Source: Anthropogastromicrobium sp963626545 (GTDB lineage Bacteria; Bacillota; Clostridia; Lachnospirales; Lachnospiraceae). Taken from it: a stretch of 13,432 nt of DNA. The notes under the pieces are model-generated. The model did not search any database. It saw nothing but the letters and a program-made list of their open reading frames with translations, and had not been told where the DNA came from. Positions 7,759-13,073 of the stretch are shown piece by piece. The stretch is from NCBI GenBank assembly GCA_963626545.1, contig CAVFYJ010000089.1, positions 1 to 13,432 of the forward strand. The letters are read 5' to 3'. Position 1 is the stretch's first letter, and each line of letters starts with the position of its first letter. The translations under genes were made by a program, and so were the position numbers.

Positions 7759-8754
7759 TTACACATTCAGACTTTTTTCTATCTTTGCGGCAATGTCTGT
7801 CTCAGTAAAGGATACGCACTGCTCGATTGCCGTGGTAACTTCCTTTGCTTTTGAACTACCATGAGCCTTTACAACAAGACCCTTTAATCCCAGAAGCGGC
7901 GCTCCGCCGTACTCGCTGGCATCAAATTTTTTGACTACACCCTTCAGTGAAGGCTTTGCAAGAAAACCGCCGATCTTTCCTGCTGTTGTGGACATCATTG
8001 CATTCTTGATTTCTTTGATCAGTGCCTTTCCGACGCCCTCGTACAGTTTTAGAATGACGTTTCCGACAAATGCCTCACACACCAACACATCACATGGTCC
8101 ATACGGAATCTCACGTGCCTCAACGTTTCCGATGAAGTTGATGTCTGGACATTCCTTTAACAGCGGATACGTCTCTTTTACGAGTGCATTTCCCTTCTCT
8201 TCCTCGGCACCGATATTGACAATGCCGACTCTCGGATTTTTGATGCCCATCACATTCTCTGCGTAGATGGAACCCATCTTTGCAAACTGGACAAGCTGCT
8301 CAGCACGCGCATCTACGTTTGCTCCGCAGTCCACTAAAAGCATCGCTCCGTTTACCGTTGGGATAACCGGTGCAAGCGGCGCTCTCTTTACGCCCTTGAT
8401 CTTTCCTGCAATCAGCTGACCGCCAACCAATACCGCGCCCGTGCTTCCACAGGAAACGAATGCATCTGCCTTTTGCTCCTTTACAAGCTTCAGTCCAACA
8501 ACGAGTGAGGAATCCTTCTTTGTGCGCACAGACTCTACCGGCGGCGCTCCGGTCGGGATCACCTCAGATGCCGGTACGATCTCAAGTCTGGACTTGTCGT
8601 ACGTCATTCCTTCGAGTGCTTTGTTCAAGTCGTCTGGACGGCCGGTCAGAAGCACTTTTATGTTGCTGTTTTTATTAATGGCATCTACCGCACCCTGCAC
8701 CATACAGGCAGGAGCGTTATCGCCTCCCATACCATCTACTGCTACTGTAATCAT
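7759..8754 (-). CDS. plsX: Phosphate acyltransferase PlsX
   Basis: PlsX converts acyl-ACP and phosphate to acyl-phosphate, the donor used by PlsY to acylate glycerol-3-phosphate in the first step of phospholipid synthesis. The 331-residue protein starts with the family signature ITVAVDGMGGDNAP. It also carries SCGSTGAVLVGG, LVDCGANVDARAEQL, the GIVNIGAEEEKGN segment and VCEAFVGNVILKLYEG. The length is typical (330-345). The start is supported by the family N-terminus, although the Shine-Dalgarno is only an A/G-rich tract. A good sigma-A promoter (8812-8840) lies about 60 nt upstream, and the preceding rpmF transcript has its own terminator. plsX therefore probably heads the plsX-acpP-rnc-smc-ftsY operon. 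I found no FapR- or FabT-like operator by eye. Confidence 0.97.
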   Translation of the reverse strand: MITVAVDGMGGDNAPACMVQGAVDAINKNSNIKVLLTGRPDDLNKALEGMTYDKSRLEIVPASEVIPTGAPPVESVRTKKDSSLVVGLKLVKEQKADAFVSCGSTGAVLVGGQLIAGKIKGVKRAPLAPVIPTVNGAMLLVDCGANVDARAEQLVQFAKMGSIYAENVMGIKNPRVGIVNIGAEEEKGNALVKETYPLLKECPDINFIGNVEAREIPYGPCDVLVCEAFVGNVILKLYEGVGKALIKEIKNAMMSTTAGKIGGFLAKPSLKGVVKKFDASEYGGAPLLGLKGLVVKAHGSSKAKEVTTAIEQCVSFTETDIAAKIEKSLNV

Positions 8755-8811
8755 TCTTTTCTTTTTCTTCCATTCTCGTTAATTCACAGGGGATTTTTTC
8801 GTCCCAGTATC

Positions 8812-8840
8812 ATGATATACGATTCCGTGTCAGAAATCAA
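8812..8840 (-). promoter_or_regulatory. Sigma-A promoter for plsX operon
   Basis: On the minus strand, TTGATT (8835-8840) is separated by exactly 17 nt from TATCAT (8812-8817). The -10 overlaps a perfect 10-bp palindrome TATCATGATA (8808-8817), a possible operator. The predicted mRNA start is near 8805, giving a leader of about 50 nt. Confidence 0.7.
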
Positions 8841-8843
8841 CTA

Positions 8844-9019
8844 TTTTTTTGTAACTATTCAGAGCCAGGCAGATTTGCAGAAAAACGGATTGCCATGCTT
8901 GCATGAACAACTCCGTTTGACTGCAAATCTATCTGGCGAGAAGCCACAACGAGATAATTGCTCCATCTGGAGCAACGCGAAGCGGAATCGAGATGTGACT
9001 CTGAATAGTTACAAAAAAA
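8844..9019. repeat. 176-nt imperfect palindromic element with perfect 21-nt inverted ends (MITE-like or structured RNA)
   Basis: The 326-nt gap between rpmF and plsX is dominated by this element. Its ends TTTTTTTGTAACTATTCAGAG (8844-8864) and 8999-9019 are exact reverse complements over 21 nt. Inside, 8865-8880 pairs with 8921-8936 (16 positions, one mismatch and one wobble), with a further AAACGGA/TCCGTTT stem (8883-8889 and 8912-8918). TTGCTCC (8958-8964) pairs with GGAGCAA (8969-8975). Together these make a three-way junction. Neither strand has a U tract after the closing stem (the T run is on the 5' side), so it is not an intrinsic terminator. No target duplication is obvious. A non-autonomous mobile element is the first guess and a structured RNA the second. 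Confidence 0.7.
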
Positions 9020-9032
9020 ACATAAAAAGCAT

Positions 9033-9070
9033 AAAAAAGAGGCATACAGTCCGAAAACTGTACGCCCCTT
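9033..9070 (-). terminator. Intrinsic terminator after rpmF
   Basis: The minus strand forms a 14-bp stem, AAGGGGCGTACAGT (9070-9057) with ACTGTATGCCTCTT (9050-9037), closed by a TTTCGG loop and followed by further T residues. The two G-T wobbles are pairs only in the minus-strand RNA, fixing its direction. It begins 10 nt after the rpmF stop. Confidence 0.9.
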
Positions 9071-9080
9071 AAATTTTTAA

Positions 9081-9263
9081 TTAGTCCTCAACAGAAACAA
9101 TCTCTCTCTTGTTGTAAGAACCACAAGCCTTGCAAACTCTATGCGGCATCATAAGAGCACCACACTTGCTGCACTTTACCAGATTAACAGCACCCATCTT
9201 CCAGTTTGCTCTACGCTTATCTCTTCTAGCCTTAGAAGTTTTATTCTTTGGACAAATAGACAT
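9081..9263 (-). CDS. rpmF: 50S ribosomal protein L32 (bL32), zinc-ribbon form
   Basis: The protein is 60 residues, the family's normal size. It starts MSICPKNKTSKARRDKRRAN, the basic rRNA-binding arm, and has four cysteines Cys31, Cys34, Cys44 and Cys47 in CSKCGALMMPHRVCKACG. This is the zinc-binding (C+) form; bacteria often keep a second cysteine-free paralogue for zinc shortage, and none is in this window. The ribosome binding site AAAGGAGGTG (9271-9280) is near-perfect, as expected for a ribosomal protein. It lies 77 nt downstream of yceD, the widely conserved yceD-rpmF pair, with two alternative hairpins in the spacer. A strong terminator follows. Confidence 0.98.
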   Translation of the reverse strand: MSICPKNKTSKARRDKRRANWKMGAVNLVKCSKCGALMMPHRVCKACGSYNKREIVSVED

Positions 9264-9298
9264 GTTTTTACACCTCCTTTAATACTTAAGCTTTCACA

Positions 9299-9331
9299 GC
9301 CTGCCATACACATCCTGGCAGGCAGGATGTG
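9299..9331 (-). promoter_or_regulatory. Two mutually exclusive hairpins in the yceD-rpmF spacer (candidate leader switch)
   Basis: In the minus-strand mRNA, CACATCCT (9331-9324) can pair perfectly with AGGATGTG (9316-9309) around a 7-nt loop. Alternatively GCCTGCCA (9323-9316) can pair perfectly with TGGCAGGC (9306-9299) around a 9-nt loop. The second structure uses the loop and 3' arm region of the first, so only one can form. The second ends about 19 nt before the rpmF Shine-Dalgarno. No U tract follows, so any control would act on translation, processing or RNA stability. Function is inferred. Confidence 0.5.
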
Positions 9332-9340
9332 ACTACTGTA

Positions 9341-9874
9341 TCAGGAATCCGTGCGATTACTCTGAGCGAATATCTCACGGATAATCGACATTCTGGGATC
9401 TAACTCTGTTCGATCGCAGTTGCAGGTCTGGCGATTCAAGTTTACTCCACACTTTGGGCATACACCCTTGCAGTCCTCTTTGCAGAGCACCTTGTCCGGA
9501 ATATCTGTCATCATCTCATCCCAAACCATACCATCTACGTCCAGATGATACCCGTCAATGTAGGATTGCTCATCCAACTGTGCGATACGCTCCTGAGCCG
9601 ACGCATTGGCATCCACGTCTCTTTCAAATTCAAAATCCATCGGTACCTTTACGCTTTCCAGACAGCGGTCACATGGCATCTCAAGAACAAGAGATACCGT
9701 AGCCGTTATTGCAATCTTCCTGTCTCCCTCATGTGTAAGCCTCAGCTTAACTGGCTGCTTACTGACAATCGGATACTTCTTACGCTTCCAGACGACCTCT
9801 GACATCTCAAGTGGAACATCGTATGTCTTTACAATACCATCTGCCGCAAAAAGCTCAGACATGTTAATTACCAT
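9341..9874 (-). CDS. yceD: YceD/DUF177 family protein, cysteine-rich
   Basis: This family (DUF177, COG1399; YlbN in Bacillus) is conserved beside rpmF in bacteria and plants and has been linked to 23S rRNA accumulation; the molecular mechanism is not known to me. The 177-residue protein has CDRC (68-71) in the middle and a C-terminal cysteine cluster CKEDCKGVCPKCG with Cys131, 135, 139, 142, then Cys151 and 153, a likely metal site. A central acidic stretch (SYIDGYHLDVDGMVWDEMMTD region) precedes the cluster, as in the family. The start at 9874 is set by GAGGAGGT (9880-9887); an upstream TTG at 9907 would put the leader hairpin inside the gene. A consensus sigma-A promoter lies about 60 nt upstream, so yceD-rpmF is probably a two-gene transcript separate from pta. 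Confidence 0.9.
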   Translation of the reverse strand: MVINMSELFAADGIVKTYDVPLEMSEVVWKRKKYPIVSKQPVKLRLTHEGDRKIAITATVSLVLEMPCDRCLESVKVPMDFEFERDVDANASAQERIAQLDEQSYIDGYHLDVDGMVWDEMMTDIPDKVLCKEDCKGVCPKCGVNLNRQTCNCDRTELDPRMSIIREIFAQSNRTDS

Positions 9875-9879
9875 AGCAG

Positions 9880-9887
9880 ACCTCCTC
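9880..9887 (-). promoter_or_regulatory. Ribosome binding site fixing the yceD start
   Basis: GAGGAGGT on the minus strand, 5 nt before the ATG at 9874. Its 5' edge touches the 3' arm of a 6-bp leader hairpin. Confidence 0.85.
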
Positions 9888-9924
9888 ACAGGCTGAACCT
9901 GTGTCAAGTATTTTTACATGACAC
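9887..9924 (-). promoter_or_regulatory. Two overlapping hairpins in the yceD 5' leader
   Basis: In the minus-strand RNA the first stem is GTGTCATGTA (9924-9915) with TACTTGACAC (9910-9901), 10 bp with one mismatch and an AAAA loop. The second is CACAGG (9903-9898) with CCTGTG (9892-9887), ending at the Shine-Dalgarno. The two share CAC (9903-9901), so they compete for those three bases. They may govern ribosome access; this is inferred. Confidence 0.45.
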
Positions 9925-9941
9925 TTCGCACACACTCGTAC

Positions 9942-9970
9942 ATTATATAGTTTTCCCTGTCATTTGTCAA
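9942..9970 (-). promoter_or_regulatory. Consensus sigma-A promoter for yceD-rpmF
   Basis: The minus strand carries TTGACA (9965-9970), a 17-nt spacer and TATAAT (9942-9947): both hexamers are perfect. It lies between the pta stop and yceD and predicts an mRNA start near 9935. Confidence 0.9.
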
Positions 9971-9991
9971 CTGTTTTCTTTTATTTTTTTA

Positions 9992-10987
9992 TTACATGTT
10001 TTGAGCCTGAACAGCGGTGATCGCAACAACACCTACGATGTCATCTGCGAAGCATCCTCTGGACAGATCGTTTACAGGAGCACCGATACCCTGAGTAACC
10101 GGGCCATATGCCTCTGCCTTTGCCAGTCTCTGAACCAGCTTGTAGCCGATGTTTCCTGCATCCAGATTCGGGAAGATCAGAACGTTTGCATGACCTGCAA
10201 CGGTGCTGTCTGGAGCCTTGGAAGCTGCTACGGACGGAACAAGTGCTGCATCTAACTGAAGCTCACCATCAACGTCAAGATCCGGATACTGCTCCTTTGC
10301 AATCTTGGTAGCCTCTACAACCTTTGTTACCAGGTCGTGCTTTGCACTTCCCTTTGTGGAATGGGACAGCATAGCAACCTTTGCCTTCTTGCCAGTCAGC
10401 TGCTCGAAGGACTCTGCGGAGGATGCTGCGATTGCTGCTAACTCTTCCGGATTCGGATCCTGATTCAGACCACAGTCACCAAATACAAATACGCCGTCCT
10501 CGCCATACTCGCAGTTCGGAACGATCATTAAGAAGAATGCGGAAACTAACTTGCAGCCCGGCTTTGTCTTGATGATCTGCAGACACGGACGAAGTGTGTT
10601 AGCGGTAGAATGGCATGCACCAGATACCATACCGTCAGCATCACCAGCCTTGATCATCAGGCAGCCATAGTATGCATAATCGGACAGAGCCTGCTTTCTA
10701 GCCTCTTCCTTGGTCAGACCCTTCTTCTTTCTTAACTCAACGAACAAATCCAGATACTCCTCGGTCTTCTCATATGTAGCCGGGTCAATGATGGTAGCGC
10801 CAGTTACGTCGTAACCCTTACCGTACTTTTCAACCTCTTCCGGGCTTCCCAGAATGATCAGGTTTGCAAGACCTTCCTTTAAGATCTTCTCTGCTGCCTC
10901 CCATGTTCTAGTGTCCATAGACTCTGGCAGAATGATTGTCTTCTTATCGGCCTTTGCTTTTGCCTTAATCTCATCAATAAATCCCAT
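9992..10987 (-). CDS. pta: Phosphate acetyltransferase
   Basis: Pta interconverts acetyl-CoA plus phosphate and acetyl-phosphate plus CoA. With acetate kinase it makes ATP and acetate, central to fermentative metabolism in gut clostridia. At 331 residues it is the short single-domain form, without the N-terminal extension of E. coli Pta. Visible features are TIILPESMDTRTWEAA (17-32), GMVSGACHSTANTLRP, FGDCGLNQDPN, a PNLDAGNIGYKLVQRL block and NDLSRG, where Ser309-Arg310 correspond to active-site residues of the archaeal enzyme. A related phosphate butyryltransferase is a lesser possibility, but the PNLDAGNIGYK and NDLSRG blocks favour Pta. AAAGGAG (11000-11006) lies 12 nt before the ATG. The usual partner ackA is not next to it: the following gene is yceD. 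No terminator is visible after the stop, so reading through is possible. Confidence 0.95.
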   Translation of the reverse strand: MGFIDEIKAKAKADKKTIILPESMDTRTWEAAEKILKEGLANLIILGSPEEVEKYGKGYDVTGATIIDPATYEKTEEYLDLFVELRKKKGLTKEEARKQALSDYAYYGCLMIKAGDADGMVSGACHSTANTLRPCLQIIKTKPGCKLVSAFFLMIVPNCEYGEDGVFVFGDCGLNQDPNPEELAAIAASSAESFEQLTGKKAKVAMLSHSTKGSAKHDLVTKVVEATKIAKEQYPDLDVDGELQLDAALVPSVAASKAPDSTVAGHANVLIFPNLDAGNIGYKLVQRLAKAEAYGPVTQGIGAPVNDLSRGCFADDIVGVVAITAVQAQNM

Positions 10988-11045
10988 GATATTTTAATTC
11001 TCCTTTCATTCGTTGGACGCGCTAAGCATCGTCCCTCTTTTACCA

Positions 11046-11074
11046 ATTATAGTACAATCCCTTCGGTTAGGCAA
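11046..11074 (-). promoter_or_regulatory. Sigma-A promoter for pta
   Basis: On the minus strand TTGCCT (11069-11074) is followed after 17 nt by a perfect TATAAT (11046-11051). The predicted start near 11039 gives a leader of about 50 nt that can form a small GGACG/CGTCC hairpin (11015-11034). Confidence 0.75.
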
Positions 11075-11145
11075 GACAGGATTTTCCATATTTTTGTTTC
11101 TTTTGCGGTACAAAAAGTTTTTTCTGGTATTCGCACTTTTTTTGT

Positions 11146-11164
11146 CGTATACTATGACGTATAC
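11146..11164 (+). promoter_or_regulatory. Candidate tmcAL promoter/operator region with CGTATAC repeats
   Basis: CGTATAC occurs twice 12 nt apart (11146-11152 and 11158-11164). The first copy contains a possible -10, TATACT (11148-11153), but no convincing -35 lies 16-18 nt upstream. The site is in the 203-nt divergent region between pta and tmcAL. The tmcAL ribosome binding site AGGAAGGA (11171-11178) is rather far (12 nt) from its ATG. Confidence 0.35.
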
Positions 11165-11190
11165 CATATCAGGAAGGATTTTTTATTTAT

Positions 11191-12492
11191 ATGAAGACAG
11201 TTGGAATTATCGCAGAGTACAATCCCTTTCACAAGGGGCATGCCTACCACATTCAAAAGGCAAAGGAAGCCACTGGGGCCGATTTTGTCGTTGTCGCTAT
11301 GAGCGGAAATTTCGTGCAGCGCGGCGCTCCTGCCATAATTGACAAATATACACGCACAAAAATGGCACTTGACGGCGGTGCCGATCTGGTTCTTGAACTT
11401 CCAGTACCATTTGCAACAGCTGCTGCTCCGATCTTTGCGGAAGCCGGTGTGTCGCTGTTTCATCATCTGGGCTGTGTAGATGCGCTGTGCTTTGGAAGTG
11501 AATCTGGTGATGTGGACTCTCTTATCGCAACCGCGCGCATATTGATGGAAGAACCACCTGAATATAAGCTGCTTTTGCAGCGCTTTTTAAAGGAAGGAAA
11601 CAGCTATCCAAAGAGTGTGCAGATGGCGGTGCAGTCACTAGGAAATAAACTTGGGAATAAACTAGGCAATGAACGAAATAATGAGCTTGCTGCCTCGCCG
11701 AATGACACGCTTGCTGTTGAATATATAAAAGCACTTTTGAAATATAATAGCGCGATAACACCGATTGCGATAAAGAGGGAGGGCAATGGTTATCATGAGA
11801 CAAACCTGTCTTCTGGTTTTGCCAGCGCCTCTGCCATCCGAAATCAGATTGAACAAAAGATTGAAGCGCTTACAGAAACTAAGTTGAATTCTTCTGCTAT
11901 TTCTGCGCTTGAGTCCTTCCTTCCTGAGACTTCATTTTCACTGATGAAAAATTCCTTTGGTCATACGTTCCCTGTGACCGAGGATGATTTCTCGCTTGCA
12001 CTCGCAATGATTTTAAATGCCGGACAGATGACAAATGGCATGAATATTTTACAGGCCGCTGATATGACACCAGAGCTGACTGACCGAGTACACCGTCTTC
12101 TTTCTAGTGGCAAGCTTTTTACGTTCTGTGATCTTGCGGAAGCGCTAAAAACAAAAAATATCACGCGTGCCCGCATCAACCGTGCGCTGCTTCATTGTCT
12201 GCTTGCCATCAGTCAGGAGGATTTGGAAATTTTTCGTGCCGATACCTTTTGTTCTTATGCGCGCATTCTTGGCTTTAAAAGGGAGGCATCACCACTGTTA
12301 AAGGCAATCAAAAACAACGCCGATATTTCTATCATCACAAAGCTTGCAGACGCAAAAAACAAGCTCGATGAGACAGGAAATAAGCTCCTGTCCCACGAGC
12401 TTGCCGCTTCGTTTCTTTACCGTCAGGCTGTCTGGTGCAAGTTTCATGAATCGCTTCCAGATGAGTACCGTGCCGGTGTCATTATTATTTAA
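11191..12492 (+). CDS. tmcAL: tRNA(Met) cytidine acetate ligase TmcAL (YlbM family)
   Basis: TmcAL activates acetate with ATP and forms N4-acetylcytidine at wobble C34 of elongator tRNA-Met; the B. subtilis protein was formerly YlbM. The 433-residue protein begins MKTVGIIAEYNPFHKGHAYH, where His14 and His17 form the nucleotidyltransferase HxGH motif. Other family blocks are MSGNFVQRGAPAIIDKYTRTKMAL (37-60), DLVLELPVPFA (65-75), FGSESGD (101-107), SPNDTLAVEYIKAL (169-182) and the ATP-site-like SASAIRNQI (212-220). The C-terminal half is the helical tRNA-contacting part. Just before SPND there is a short repeat GNKLGNKLGN (151-160) encoded by near-identical 12-nt units, about eight residues more than I recall in B. 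subtilis. It is divergent from pta, and acetate produced by the Pta pathway is its substrate, although such proximity may be chance. It converges on folA with only 11 nt between stops. Confidence 0.92.
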   Translation: MKTVGIIAEYNPFHKGHAYHIQKAKEATGADFVVVAMSGNFVQRGAPAIIDKYTRTKMALDGGADLVLELPVPFATAAAPIFAEAGVSLFHHLGCVDALCFGSESGDVDSLIATARILMEEPPEYKLLLQRFLKEGNSYPKSVQMAVQSLGNKLGNKLGNERNNELAASPNDTLAVEYIKALLKYNSAITPIAIKREGNGYHETNLSSGFASASAIRNQIEQKIEALTETKLNSSAISALESFLPETSFSLMKNSFGHTFPVTEDDFSLALAMILNAGQMTNGMNILQAADMTPELTDRVHRLLSSGKLFTFCDLAEALKTKNITRARINRALLHCLLAISQEDLEIFRADTFCSYARILGFKREASPLLKAIKNNADISIITKLADAKNKLDETGNKLLSHELAASFLYRQAVWCKFHESLPDEYRAGVIII

Positions 12493-12503
12493 TAACTACT
12501 TAT

Positions 12504-12995
12504 TTATTTTTGCTTTCTTTCGTAGCAACGAAAATCATAGACAAGATCAAAATAGGTCTGCTCATCGCTGACATCGGTTAATGTCCATTCCTCAGAAGAA
12601 ATCTCCGGGAAAAAGGTATCTGCCTCATAGACATAATCAATTCGTGTCAGATGGATGCGATCTGCATACGGCAAAAATTCACGATAAATGCTCTCTCCGC
12701 CAATCACATATACATCCTCGCTGCGGTACTGCTTGATCTGTTCAAGAACCTCCTCGACGCTGTGGCAAATGGTCGCACCCTTACACGTATAGTCCTGATT
12801 ACGTGTTAATACAATGTTGGTGCGGCCTTCGAGCACACGGCCACCCGGAAGACTCTCTAAAGTCTTTCTTCCCATGACAACGACCTTTCCGATCGTTTCC
12901 TTTCGAAACAGCTGCTGATCAAATGGAATGGTGACAAGAAGCTTTCCCTGATAGCCGATTCCATTTTTCTTATCTGCTGCAACAATAATATTCAT
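12504..12995 (-). CDS. folA: Dihydrofolate reductase
   Basis: DHFR reduces dihydrofolate to tetrahydrofolate with NADPH, sustaining thymidylate and purine synthesis. With the start at 12995 the protein is 163 residues, the normal size. Motifs are MNIIVAADKKNGIGYQGKLL, IPFDQQLF with the catalytic acid Asp26, VVVMGRKTLESLP (38-50, NADPH site), YVIGGESIY (96-104) and a closing YDFRCYER. The tryptophan of the usual L(P/L)W block (E. coli Trp22) is Val21 here (LLVTIP), a form I recall from other clostridial DHFRs. The start is fixed by AAAGGA (13004-13009), 8 nt upstream; in-frame codons farther upstream run through the IS-end hairpin and are not credible. thyA, a frequent neighbour, is absent, and a decayed IS200/IS605 element occupies the upstream side. 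Confidence 0.95.
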   Translation of the reverse strand: MNIIVAADKKNGIGYQGKLLVTIPFDQQLFRKETIGKVVVMGRKTLESLPGGRVLEGRTNIVLTRNQDYTCKGATICHSVEEVLEQIKQYRSEDVYVIGGESIYREFLPYADRIHLTRIDYVYEADTFFPEISSEEWTLTDVSDEQTYFDLVYDFRCYERKQK

Positions 12996-13003
12996 AATTA
13001 AAA

Positions 13004-13009
13004 TCCTTT
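13004..13009 (-). promoter_or_regulatory. Ribosome binding site fixing the folA start
   Basis: AAAGGA on the minus strand, 8 nt before the ATG at 12995. It lies only 10 nt from the base of the large hairpin at 13020-13057. Confidence 0.75.
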
Positions 13010-13019
13010 CGTTTGTCAT

Positions 13020-13057
13020 AGGCACCTCCCACTTCCCTTGGGAGGTGGGAGGTGCCT
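13020..13057. repeat. Long GC-rich hairpin, probable end palindrome of the IS200/IS605 element
   Basis: AGGCACCTCCCAC (13020-13032) pairs perfectly with GTGGGAGGTGCCT (13045-13057), and the stem continues inward through TTCCC/GGGAG with a wobble to a tight loop. It has no T tract on either side, so it is not a normal intrinsic terminator. Its place 17 nt after the tnpA stop fits the subterminal palindrome of IS200/IS605 elements that TnpA recognises. Confidence 0.75.
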
Positions 13058-13073
13058 TATAAATTCGCAACCA

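Noticed and set aside
8812..9072. An 86-codon plus-strand open frame in the rpmF-plsX spacer
   Set aside because: It runs through the plsX -10, the palindromic element and the rpmF terminator, has no ribosome binding site, and resembles no protein I know.
9875..9907. TTG start for yceD at 9907
   Set aside because: It would place the leader hairpin and the GAGGAGGT site inside the coding region; the ATG at 9874 is well placed.
9992..10987. Phosphate butyryltransferase instead of phosphate acetyltransferase
   Set aside because: The PNLDAGNIGYK and NDLSRG blocks and the 331-residue length fit Pta, and no butyrate kinase gene is adjacent.
13020..13057. Intrinsic terminator for tnpA or folA
   Set aside because: No T tract follows the stem on either strand.
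12996..13070. Upstream extension of folA to 13070
   Set aside because: The extra 25 residues would be encoded by the IS-end hairpin and are absent from the DHFR family; the ATG at 12995 has a proper ribosome binding site.
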